The notes beneath the pieces are model-generated. The model was not told the DNA's origin, searched no databases, and saw only the letters and a program-made list of their open reading frames with translations. Below are positions 11,415 through 20,845 of a stretch of DNA of 28,666 nucleotides, piece by piece. This DNA comes from Apostichopus parvimensis (taxonomy: Eukaryota; Echinodermata; Holothuroidea; Aspidochirotida; Stichopodidae): assembly GCA_000934455.1 (NCBI GenBank), contig KN892369.1:1-28666 (forward strand). The letters run 5' to 3'. The position numbers were made by a program, and so were the translations under genes. Position 1 is the stretch's first letter; each line of letters begins with the position of its first letter.

Positions 11415-14400
11415 CTGTAGAGACAAAAAGAAAGAAAAAATTATAATTAAACAAGAAACTGAAATTAAAATTAAGTGAAATTGAAATTAAATGAAAATCA
11501 TCTTAAATGAGAACAAAAGTGGTAAGAATCAAAGAGCTTTGTTATATACTGGAAAGTCTAACATAATACTCCATACTGTCAGTACCTGAGAGTTGATATC
11601 ATGTAGTGTAACAACAAGGGTTCCTGTACTGGCTAATATTCACATGTCACACAATGTAAATTAAGCTCATGTATTGCATCATAAAACTTGGTACCCGGCC
11701 TCAAAACAACCAGTTGTATGTGTCTCTTTTCTCTCCAGGAACCAAAACTTTGTTGAGAATCTTGTTTCATGAAGGTCAACACTTACAAGATGATCAAATT
11801 TAAACATAACTATCACCAAGTCTTCTAAACCCTCTGTACTTTTGCAACAAATGTACACGACCTAGCCTACTTGTATATATTACTTGTATACTACATCAAT
11901 CAGGGCTAAGGTTGTCACAGTCACTGACGCTCTGGCTAGCAAACAATTAGCTTAACAAACTTAGATCAGGGGCCATCAGGAGGGCAAAGTGGAACCGGGT
12001 TATGAAACACACCACAATGTCACTACGTATACACGTTGTTGTTAACGACAATTAAGCTGTTAAGATATTTTTAAACCATCATTGGTCAAATACAGAGTAG
12101 TGATCAACTGATTGGTCTGAAATCAAAAATTTTGTGTCCCATAAATTTTACAGGATTCGTTTTTTGTCATTTTGCAAAATGTCGGATGTTAATACCTAAT
12201 ATCATCAATCACTCTCCTACTTTATTTCGTGTGAATTATAATATTTTCAGCTGCGTTTTTCTTTAATGGTTAAGAACTGTATTGTGGTACAAACAGATTG
12301 ACAAACATTTCCTCACAAAATGCCCAGCTTTAAAATGAAAAAAGAAAGGGGGGGGGTGGGGAGGGGGGTGGATGGGTGATCATTTACCTTCATAGTTCAC
12401 TTGTCCTTGTGAATCTTCCAGCCCAGCAATTAAAGAATCCACCTCCTCGTCCGAAAGTCTTTCACCTGTGGAAGGTGAGAAAGCTTGATTGTAGTGCAGG
12501 GTCACAGAGTACAGTAGTTATGAGGGTATAATTAAGAATGTAGATATGAACCTTTGGTAACTTTACTAAGAAGAACACCATGAAATAAGCAGCATAACTA
12601 GCAGGGGGAACACAGGTGTATGACTTACTTGATGGCCTGCCTATGTGTGGTCAAGGTCAGTTCATCAGACAATTACCAGTAAGGTAGGAAAGAAAGAGTG
12701 CATTAACAATGGAGAAGCAGGTAAGCAGGAGTGTTGTATAGGTAGTTTGATATATATCGGTTGATCATTGTTAACATTAAGCTATACACCAGAAAGAGGA
12801 TGATGAGTGCTACCTAGCTACCAGTTAAGGTACATTAAAACCACATCATGAATTCCATTATTAACACAAAATAACTGATCTTTCTTTTGTTACTTTTCGT
12901 GAAACTTTCTGGCCCATTTGCAGGGATTGAACGAATGAAAAATTCACACCGAAACAACAGTGTCCCATTCTTTGTTATAGTCGAGACGAAAACACAATTA
13001 ATTTTTTCATCTCGACCAAAACAATAAAAAGAACGAGACACCGTTGATTTGGTTTGAATTTTACATTGGCTCCATCTCTGCGAATAGGCCAAGAATTTGG
13101 CAAAAACAAGTATGTCATTGTGATTATGTGATTATAAACTACACAACAGTGCTAATAAAAATTGTTTAGACCATCCAGATTTAATGCATAATTTGGGCTA
13201 TAAGATACTGTAGATAGAGTCCATCAAAGTAATAAGAGACATGTGAGTAGTATTGCCAAATGGTTTGATATACCTGGGCATCTGTCTAGTTGAAGTAGTA
13301 GTCTATGTATCATTCAGAGAGCACTGGTAAACCATGTAAACTGTGCGTAAAGGTTACCAGTTAGGGGAAGACATATACTTACAGTGCATCAATCTTGTGG
13401 TAACAGGTAAGTGAAAACCAGGGTGCTCAACTATCAGCTTTTTAGAATGCATTTTCTCTCTCACCTGACAACATGCTATGTTTTTAATAGTATGAACAAA
13501 TAAACATGGGTGCTGATGCCTACCTAAGCTAACAAGGACATGTCTGAGTTCAGCAGAGTTGATGGTACCATTGCCGTCTTTGTCGAACACCCTCAGACCC
13601 TCCACAAAGTCATCTACAGAGCCTTGTTCCTTCTTATTCTGAAGGGAGGTGTACATTGGCAGGAATTCATCAAAAGAAACTCTGTAAACTAACAAGATTA
13701 AAAATACAAAATCTTTATAATGAGCTGACAAATATACTGTATGTCTACAGTGATTGAAAATCAAAGTGAACCTACCACATCTGCAATTTGAAGCTGAGAG
13801 TTTGAAGTGTGTGTTTATATGCTGGCCGCAAAATGCACTGCCTGACCACAACCCAATTCAACTTGACCGTTGTGACTTAGTTTCTCATAGTCATGATCCC
13901 TGACCAACTGATCAACGCACACAACGGCTGTTTTCTGCTAATGACCTTTGCTCATTTAGGTCACAGGCAAAATAACTTTCCCATGATTGGTTAGATTTGT
14001 TAAGACTCGGAACTTTTATGTGAACTACCGTGAACTGCTGACTGCCAGTCGGGCAAACACCACATGTTCAGTTTTCCCAACTGAAGCCGACACAAAATAA
14101 AAACCGGCAACTTCATCAGTCGTTATCACATGCACAAGTGATGCACTATGCCCAACTACTCACGATTAGGAATTAGGGAATGTGAAAAAACTTACTTGCA
14201 TCCATCAGACATACATAGATATAATACCTGACTGCATCTCACTGCAACTTTAACATCACACTCGGATTGTGAGACACCAAATTTCCTATATTGGATTAAA
14301 CATTAGTGTATCCATGTTCCAATTTTGAACACATATGTTACTGAATGTACAACTGTCAGTACAGTAAACTGAAAATGCCACACAAAACAAGGGGATCACA

Positions 14401-17400
14401 ATAAAGAGATATTATCTCTAATGGAACATTTTTACATTATAGCCAAATTGTATGAACAAAAAATGCTCCATCACAGATCTTATTATGTTCCCTGATGGTT
14501 GTTGAAGATACCACAAAAAATATCAAGGAAAAAAAATTGTGTGTTATGACTTTTGCTTAAATTCTAAATTTCTGTCCCATTTTGCTTCACTCACATTTCA
14601 AACATCAGTGTAGCTGAATATGTTCCTTTCACTTACATTTTGATGTACATCACACAAAAGCTGCATTGTAAATAAGGGGTTAATCAACGGTCTAGCGTGC
14701 GTTACTCACAGGATTAATGCACGATCGGGGGACAATGCAAGCGATGCACGAGGGCGGAGCCCGAGTGCAACCAGCGATAGCATTAACACCCGGAGTGCAT
14801 TAATCATGTGAGTAACGCGCGCTAGACCGTTGATTAACCCCGTTCATTCATACACTACCATTCATACACTACCATTTGTGTGGGGGAAAAATCATAAAAC
14901 AAAACATTTTTGGTTACATATAACCAAAGATTTATTAAAGTGATGCCCCGTAATTTTACCGTGCGTTACTCACAGGATTAACCACTGTCAGCTGACCTGA
15001 ATGGACCAATAGGATTTAGGAATCTTTACTAAGTATGAATGAATGGATGTTCAGCATCAAGGGATGCTTCATTATATCAGTTTGTGATGTTCTGAAGATT
15101 TTGCACTCTTGCCTTACCAAATCCTAACATGAGACATTATTGACCATAGACCAAACATCCTCACAAATATCTCACATTTTATTGCAGTTGTGCTGAACTA
15201 ACANNNNNNNNNNNNNNNNNNNNNNNNNNNNNNNNNNNNNNNNNNNNNNNNNNNNNNNNNNNNNNNNNNNNNNNNNNNNNNNNNNNNNNNNNNNNNNNNN
15301 NNNNNNNNNNNNNNNNNNNNNNNNNNNNNNNNNNNNNNNNNNNNNNNNNNNNNNNNNNNNNNNNNNNNNNNNNNNNNNNNNNNNNNNNNNNNNNNNNNNN
15401 NNNNNNNNNNNNNNNNNNNNNNNNNNNNNNNNNNNNNNNNNNNNNNNNNNNNNNNNNNNNNNNNNNNNNNNNNNNNNNNNNNNATAAAAACCGGCAACTT
15501 CATCAGTCGTTATCACATGCACAAGTGATGCACTATGCCCAACTACTCACGATTAGGAATTAGGGAATGTGAAAAAACAGCATCAAGGGATGCTTCATTA
15601 TATAACAGAAAACAGTTTGTGATGTTCTGAAGATTTGCCTTACCAAATCCTAACATGAGACATTATTGACCATAGACCAAACATCCTCACAAATATCTCA
15701 CATTTTATTGCAGTTGTGCTGAACTAACATTTTACATTAACAACTAAGGTACAGCAGTATAACAACAACAAACTCAAATTCCCTGTCTATTTGTCATGTA
15801 TATATGTTGCTTAATTAAGCAGATGGTGCCCCTATCTGGCAATTCACTGCCACTGCTCCCCTTTTACAAAACAAATTAGCCATGTTCCAAATTTTTTTTC
15901 AATTTAATGAACATGACTTTTCAAATGTCAAATAATAAAAGACAAAAATAGAAAGCAAAACCTTGATCCTAACATCTTACCTTGATCATCATTAGTACTA
16001 TATGACTGTGTGATTCTCTTCAACTCTGCTTCAGTAGGATTGAGACCCAAAGCTCTGATGATGTCACCCACTTGTGTGATATCCACTTTGCTGTCACCTT
16101 TCTTGTCAAAGAGGGAGAAAGCATCCCTGAATTCTGGTGGTTAAAAGGATTGTAAAGATAAAAAAACCAAAAATTCTGAAAATTTAATCTTAAAAAAATC
16201 ATTTGAACATAAGTAGTATATACTGCTAAGTTTTGTAAGATGTATATAATGCATTCAGTATCATTCATCATATATGAAATCCCCATACTCCCCTCCAATC
16301 TATTTAATTTACATAGGCTGAGGGAATAACTGCTCTCATAGCTTCCCTCATCATTCTCCCTCCCTCAGGGCCCAACTTACTGTACATGCCTTTCCCTCCT
16401 CTCAATAGGAATGAAAATAACAACATTTGTTGCCTTTCTTGAGGCCGTGTCTGGACAACTGCCTCTTCAAATTATAGCAGGTCATTTTGAGATGCAACAT
16501 TTTGCACCCTGTCTGTTGCTACTAGAGCACCTTCATTGTACATACATGACAGGTACAGTATGCAACTTTGTACTGCAAAGTTTATACTAAGGGCACTATA
16601 ATACTTTTGTACAGTACTGTTGTACACAAAATGCTGGAGATATTTGGTTTCAGAAAGACTTAATTTGATATCTATTCTGGGGGTATTCTTGAAATAAATT
16701 CAATACCACGATGAAGGTATGACAGTCTGAATTCCTTGTACACAACAGATAACACAATTACAATGTATACAGTATTGTGTATATAACAATTGGCATTGAA
16801 TTTGTTTTACTCTTAATGCTGACTTGCTTGAAATGACATCATATTTATGAACTATGCCAGTTATATATCACACACATACAATATTGAATACTTCCTGTAT
16901 CATTTTGTAGTATTAGCACATAACCGTAACATCTGTTCTTACGTTTGATCAATACATAAACAACATCTTCCATGAATATTAAATGATATATCTTTCTATG
17001 TAGTTGGTTCCATAATTAAGCTATTCAGATGGGGTTGGCTTTTCATGAAAAATATTTTGGAACAGATTGTATTTCTTTATCTTTCAATTTTTCATAGTTT
17101 TTATCAACAATTGGAAGTATAGTCTTTTCACCCATTAAAGTGGGGAGCGGGAGAGGGGGATGTATAATGACACACTTGGTGAAATGTAATGATAGTACAT
17201 AGCAACTTAATGCAAGTCTAACTTGAAGCATGCTAGTATTGTAAGCCTCTCATTGTTTTACACTAGTGACAAGTCATACTGTGATGAAAACTTGCATAAC
17301 AATGCCCAAAACAATGTCCAAATCAACACAGACCAGTAACATTTTTATATTACTCTGGAGGCTATGTATGGCAACTCAACTGTTAACTTTTGTATCCAAC

Positions 17401-20400
17401 TAATAGAATCAATCAATTCCCCCAAAGGTTTCTTTGTAGACCTTACTTGTAACATTTGTTATTATAAGTATTTGAATTAGAGCAGAGGATATTTTTTAAC
17501 ATATAATTTGAGGCCACCTAAGATCGCTTAGTAACCGCATACTCCCCTCATTATTTTAACCACATGTTGCTCCAAGGGTACAATGTTGGCAATACAGCTA
17601 TCTGTGACTGATGAGTCATTAACTTAAACCAACGATTTAGGTTTAGTCCATGATTTAAGTATTTGCAAAAACAAATCCTGAGCAGGTGTTTTGAAGCTTA
17701 ATTGAAGAAACTTAATGCTAGAATGTACAATTTTAATCCTTGTTCAATTCCATTTCACATGCAGTTTGTTTCCTTAAAGACCAATTTTGTTGACAGAACC
17801 TCATTAGCAGGATGTATGGCCGGAGCTTTAATATGCAAAGGGATTTTGCGCAAACCTGTGTTCTGCGACAACTTACATATAGAGGTGATTTGTTTCTTAA
17901 GTCTGAAACTTTGCATGATTCTGAACAAAAGAACATAATTAAGGATTGGCATATATAGCTGGATAACCCTTTATCTAACTATGAAATCCATGTGATTACA
18001 ATATCCATTTGGATGCTTGTAGTTGGAGTTTTTAACATTTTCTTAAATCCAATGCTTCATGGGTTTTCATTTTCCCCCCCATTATTTATAGGGCTTCAAG
18101 AACATGTACATGTAGTTGAATTCCTCTCCCCTAAGTGTTATGTCAATACTCTAAAGAACCACAAATTCTATTTGGAGGACCAGATCTGTCCTTTAACAAT
18201 GGATGGCAACTTAAATAATATCTGGATAAACTGGGCATTGCAAAGGAATAATTTAGTGTTCAAATTTGTGTAGCAGTTTTGCAGTCTTTGAACTTATAAA
18301 ATAGTGTTGTTCCAATGTGGAAAACAGCTATAGAACTTTGGACTATATAGTGCAACTTGACAAGTTTGCATAGCATTTTGCAATATGAATACTGGATGTG
18401 TTATTCCTAGCATTGTGGTTGACATTTCTGAGAGCAAGCCATGAAGCATGGATTGCGTTACAGCCTACACCATGCCCTGTATAGGAGGTAGCACACTGAC
18501 ACGACATATTGTATAAAATTTGCACACAATAGTGACAACACTAGCCATGCCTGTAAACTTTCTATATTACTAAGTGCAATTTTTCATGTTTAGCTTAAAT
18601 ATGTTATAGTTTGTCATTTTATTCTATAGACTCTAAAAGCTAGGCCAGCATCTTTCACTTTTGTCACAGTCGTATTTGAACTCATACTCTAGGTCAATAA
18701 TATTCTACACCCATTGTACACTATTTCTCAGTTTAAATGTATGCAATTAATGACTATATAACTTAGGAAGAAAGTAAAACTATGTGCAGCTTGGACTGGA
18801 TAAAACAATGTCATAAATGGACTCCTGTTTTCCCAGGTACCCGTTCCCATCACTAATACAGTGACCGCAAAATTGCTAGATCTATATGATATTCAAGATG
18901 TACTAGAAATTAAAATATCTTTCGATCCACTGTATGCAATTCTTTGATAATTTTACAATAGATCAACATTCGGGTGTTTGTAGCATTGTTTTGTGAGGAC
19001 ATGAAGATAGATTAATACTGTTGTGATAGTAACACAGATGTACAAATACAGCCTTCCACTGTCATGTATACCAAGACATGCTTAAATGAGGAGGGATCAA
19101 CAGAAGCACAGGTCTGCTATTCTTGGGGGGGGGGGAGCGCTATTTAAATATCTTCAATGTATGTATGTAACTGGTGCATACAAGTTGCATAACAGGTACA
19201 GCCTACAGGTATACCTTGAGAAATGCTGGCATATCATTTACCTCCTGTATACATATTTAAGGTTTATCTTCAAAAATTTGAGCATTAGATGGAGCTTGCT
19301 AAGTCTAGTGGTCAAGATATGGTGTAGTGTCTATACTGTCCTTCCCAAAAAACTATGTCCACCCTCCCAGTTCAAATCCCACCAGGAATCAGACTCTCTT
19401 GACCTATTCAAGATTGCTGTGCAGTGTAATTGAGAGGAGTAAATTTCTACTTTCAATAATTGTGCTACATGGGGTTTGGTTCTGTTTTCTCACTGGTGTC
19501 AAAACAACTTCATTCATTAAATTTTTCCCAGCTATTGATGATTACTTAAAAAGGACAATTAAAGATTTCAGTGTGAATAGCTCTACTTTTAAAATTGCAA
19601 TAAATTGTTTGCTGAAATTTTGAGCAAATGTGACCATTATTATTTTTTTTTTTTGTGGCTTATTTGAATACAACACAGATGACCTTATTAACAGTAGTCA
19701 GGTGCTCTTGTCGATCAGGTGGAGCTGATCCAGAGAGTGGGAATGTGTGCAACAATTAACAAACACACACAGTATTCTCTGAACACTTATAGAAGAGATT
19801 GAGATGATATTGGTAGGTGTTCATCCGATGTCATCACATGGATAGGATTTCAAATGAGCTTCTAAGGCTATAGACTTCCATTAGATTCACTCAACTAAAC
19901 AAAACATATGTAACCCATGTTTGTTCTCTGTTACAATATTTCACAGATTTTATGACTGACAATTAAATGGAAAATCCAGGTTTTCATGTCATAATACATA
20001 TCATAATTTATGATGGATACTTCTAACAGTTAGGCCTACTCCTCTTTAAGTTTAAGACTGTAACATACAATCTTAAATATTATCATTACCTGTGACTTTC
20101 TGTGTTTCAAACTGTCTGTACATACAATACCAATTGATTCATTATTAGCTTCTGTGGTTTTATCCCACATTCCATCACAACCTTCTTGTTTTTCCACAAT
20201 GACATTCCACACTGATTGTGTGTCACAGCAAAAGGATACACAACAGGAAGTAGATATGGGTTGTGCTATGTAAGAATTTAACATCTCACTTACAATTTTG
20301 TTGCCTTTGTGAAGTAATAAAATGGGAAAGTTGAAATTTCTCCATTATACTACAGAATGTACAAATCCAATTTCTTAACGTTGTAGAATATGAGTACAAC

Positions 20401-20668
20401 GATTTACACCATAATGTAGTTTAAGACTGAGGTTCAATCAACTTTACGTTGGCTAGGCCTACTAATATTCAGTACATTACTCATATTCATCGGCCTAACA
20501 CAAACAGTTACTACTAGTTAGGACTCGAAAAATGAAGTTTAGTTACTCACCGTTCAACTGATCTTCTGAAAAACTCTGGAGAAGAAACGAAAGAAATAGA
20601 TTGTCAAGGGCATGAAATCTAGAGGGGAAGAAGATTTGTCAATGGGAGACAAGTTTTTCACTTACCAT
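11386..20668 (-). CDS. Essential (alkali) myosin light chain, MYL6-like, six coding exons
   Basis: The gene encodes the essential light chain that wraps the first IQ motif of the myosin heavy-chain lever arm and stiffens it. It acts in the cytoplasm on muscle or non-muscle myosin II. Six minus-strand exons join in phase to 453 nt, giving 150 residues plus TAA; the family usually has about 150. The protein starts MSFSEDQLNEF and has four EF-hand units. The EF1 loop is residues 19-30, with Gln in place of the acidic position 12. EF2 (about 57-68) is degenerate. The EF3 loop is residues 96-107 and looks complete. EF4 (about 131-142) is degenerate, and the C-terminus is DFVKLILSN. Family hallmarks include RALGLNPTEAEL, FLPMY, VEGLRVFDKDGNGT and ELRHVLVSLGE. 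The start is fixed by ATG directly before a GTAAGT donor. Regulatory light chains and calmodulin fit less well. I cannot tell muscle from non-muscle use by sequence alone. Confidence 0.95.
11415..12387 (-). other. Intron 5 of the light-chain gene
   Basis: The 973-bp intron carries a strong G-tract cluster at 12348-12376 (plus strand), just inside its 5' end. The rest is AT-rich. I see no exon or recognisable repeat in it. Confidence 0.85.
12348..12376 (+). other. G-quadruplex motif beside the exon 5 donor
   Basis: G-runs of 9, 4, 6 and 3 bases lie on the plus strand, opposite the gene, so the pre-mRNA is C-rich from 11 nt past the donor. Confidence 0.75.
12388..12465 (-). CDS. Light-chain exon 5 (start of EF-hand 4)
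   Basis: The exon is 78 nt and encodes residues 116-141 (GERLSDEEVDSLIAGLEDSQ, then GQVNYE). The acceptor is CCTTCCACAG and the donor GTAAATG. Both ends are in phase with the neighbouring exons. A very C-rich tract (G-rich on the plus strand) begins 11 nt downstream of the donor. Too short for a default open-frame search, but it aligns directly with the family C-lobe. Confidence 0.94.
12466..13523 (-). other. Intron 4 of the light-chain gene
   Basis: The 1058-bp intron contains the foldback element at 12884-13110. The open frame seen at 12835-13092 on the minus strand lies inside that repeat. Nothing else recognisable. Confidence 0.85.
12884..13110. repeat. Diverged foldback element in intron 4
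   Basis: The left arm (about 12884-12994) and right arm (about 13003-13110) are imperfect inverted copies around a centre near 12998. Examples of pairing: GTCGAGACGAAAA with TTTTTTCATCTCGAC, and GCAGGGATTGAACGAATG with CATTGGCTCCATCTCTGC. Similarity by eye is roughly three quarters. The divergence suggests an old insertion. No transposase. Confidence 0.65.
13524..13688 (-). CDS. Light-chain exon 4 (EF2 remnant and EF-hand 3)
   Basis: The exon is 165 nt and encodes residues 61-115: VYRVSFDEFLPMY, a linker, then VEGLRVFDKDGNGT and ELRHVLVSL. The donor is GTAGGCAT. The acceptor chosen is CTTGTTAG ending at 13689. A stronger-looking TTTACAG eight bases further on would shift the frame and stop after about 22 codons, so the TTAG site must be the productive one. 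A longer open frame at 13354-13851 simply reads through both flanking introns and is not a separate gene. Confidence 0.92.
14097..14191. repeat. Haplotype copy A, left block
   Basis: This 95-bp block is identical base for base to 15484-15578, beyond the gap. In copy A it is followed by an 860-bp segment; in copy B it runs directly into the right block. Confidence 0.93.
14676..14841. repeat. 166-bp foldback (palindromic) element
   Basis: Outer arms 14676-14722 and 14795-14841 are 47 nt each and complementary except at two positions. Each begins GGGGTTAATCAACGGTCTAG when read inward. Weaker pairing continues inside to a centre near GGGCGGAGCCC (14753-14763), so almost the whole element can fold on itself. 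It is like a MITE or satellite-type foldback; no coding capacity. Confidence 0.85.
14960..14981. repeat. Partial second copy of the foldback arm
   Basis: Twenty-two bases match 14696-14717 exactly (CGTGCGTTACTCACAGGATT, then AA). Only the arm is present, suggesting a truncated copy or an element boundary. Confidence 0.75.
15052..15203. repeat. Haplotype copy A, right block
   Basis: The block starts CAGCATCAAGGGATGC and matches 15578-15729. Differences: copy B has 9 extra bases near 15605 and lacks 9 bases of copy A near 15101-15110. The block is cut off by the gap. Confidence 0.93.
15204..15483. other. Assembly gap (280 N)
   Basis: A run of N. The sequence before and after it is the same locus repeated, so the gap probably joins overlapping contigs and does not represent missing DNA. 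Open frames reported across it are artefacts. Confidence 0.98.
15484..15729. repeat. Haplotype copy B, left and right blocks fused
   Basis: Left and right blocks are contiguous here, without the 860 bp that separates them in copy A. The sequence then continues into unique intron DNA, so this contig carries the true continuation toward exon 3. Confidence 0.93.
15981..16133 (-). CDS. Light-chain exon 3 (EF-hand 1 and linker)
   Basis: The exon is 153 nt and encodes residues 10-60: the EF1 helices, the loop DKKGDSKVDITQ, then GDIIRALGLNPTEAELKRI. The acceptor is CCACCAG and the donor GTAAGATG. It begins and ends one base into a codon, consistent with exons 2 and 4. The open frame read through 16020-16298 in another minus frame is a shadow of this exon and its intron. 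Confidence 0.94.
16134..20550 (-). other. Intron 2 of the light-chain gene (4.4 kb)
   Basis: This is the largest intron. It is AT-rich, with overlapping short open frames on both strands near 17700-18270 and none convincing as protein. A tRNA-Glu-like fragment lies at 19293-19392 and a G-run near 19126. I see no alternative exon resembling a light-chain segment. Confidence 0.8.
19293..19392 (+). pseudogene. tRNA-Glu-like fragment (SINE head or tRNA pseudogene)
   Basis: AAGTCTAGTGGTCAAGATAT followed by GGTG closely resembles the D-arm of eukaryotic tRNA-Glu (TAGTCTAGTGGTTAGGATAT, GGCG). It fits the A-box consensus at 19302-19311. A B-box, GTTCAAATCC, follows at 19370-19379. The 58-nt separation and the lost anticodon stem rule out a working tRNA. 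Most likely a tRNA-derived SINE, with the body to the right not recognised, or a decayed pseudogene. It lies in intron 2, antisense to the gene. Confidence 0.55.
20551..20575 (-). CDS. Light-chain exon 2 (25-nt microexon)
   Basis: This exon is 25 nt long and encodes residues 2-9 (SFSEDQLN) plus the first base of Glu10. The acceptor is CTTCTCCAG, preceded by a good pyrimidine tract; the donor is GTGAGT. Intron 1, between exons 1 and 2, is only 90 bp (20576-20665). The short length makes this exon easy for gene finders to miss, and it appears in no open frame of useful length. The residues match the usual light-chain N-terminus. Confidence 0.9.
20666..20668 (-). CDS. Light-chain exon 1, coding part (start codon only)
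   Basis: Only the ATG is coding. It is followed at once by the donor GTAAGTG (20665 downward), so the first intron separates the start codon from the rest of the protein. The 5' UTR lies above 20668 and includes GAAACTAGACAAACAGTC. The transcription start cannot be fixed from sequence. Vertebrate calmodulin genes, in the same superfamily, also have an intron right after the ATG. Confidence 0.88.
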
Positions 20669-20845
20669 TTTCACGACTGTTTGTCTAGTTTCTGCGGATT
20701 TTACCACTCCTTGTTGTAACCACTGTGTGGGACGAGTAGGTTCTGCTCACCGAGTTAAGCTGCGGATTAATTACTTTAGCATGGAGTTGCACACATAACA
20801 TTAGCGATACTACGGACAATTCAACAGGAAGTAACCCAATGCAGT
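20669..20845 (-). promoter_or_regulatory. Proximal promoter and 5' UTR of the light-chain gene
   Basis: On the gene strand, ATTGG (inverted CCAAT, 20836-20840) lies beside GTTACTTCCTG, which holds an ETS-type core (20824-20832), about 160 bp before the ATG. I see no TATA box at a sensible distance. A run CTATTTTTTA near 20872 resembles a MEF2 site but fails the consensus. The transcription start is not determined. Confidence 0.3.

Larger units (their letters stand above)
14192..15051. mobile_element. 860-bp segment present in one haplotype copy only
   Basis: The segment is present between the two blocks of copy A and absent from copy B. It contains the 166-bp foldback at 14676-14841, a 22-bp repeat of the foldback arm at 14960-14981, a 14-bp tandem pair near 14846-14873 and a small hairpin (TTTGGTTA / TAACCAAA, 14909-14928). 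I see no target-site duplication or coding sequence, so it could be a non-autonomous insertion or a deletion in copy B. Calling it mobile is inference. Confidence 0.4.
13689..15980 (-). other. Intron 3 of the light-chain gene, with gap and duplicated flanks
   Basis: The apparent length of 2292 bp is inflated. It holds a 280-base gap and two copies of the same flanking sequence, which probably represent two haplotypes. The 166-bp palindrome lies in the segment present in only one copy. The true intron is probably about 1.0 kb in one haplotype and about 1.9 kb in the other. Confidence 0.8.

Noticed and set aside
12835-13092. 85-codon minus-strand frame
   Set aside because: It lies in intron 4 and almost wholly inside the diverged foldback element; no family match.
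13354-13851. 165-codon minus-strand frame as its own gene
   Set aside because: Only the middle (13524-13688) is real, as exon 4 of the light chain; both ends are intron read-through.
15172-15522. Two minus-strand open frames spanning the gap
   Set aside because: Almost all residues are unknown bases; they exist only because N contains no stop codons.
17702-18273. Overlapping frames on both strands in intron 2
   Set aside because: Peptides look random, overlapping frames are open on both strands as expected of AT-rich DNA, and no splice context fits.
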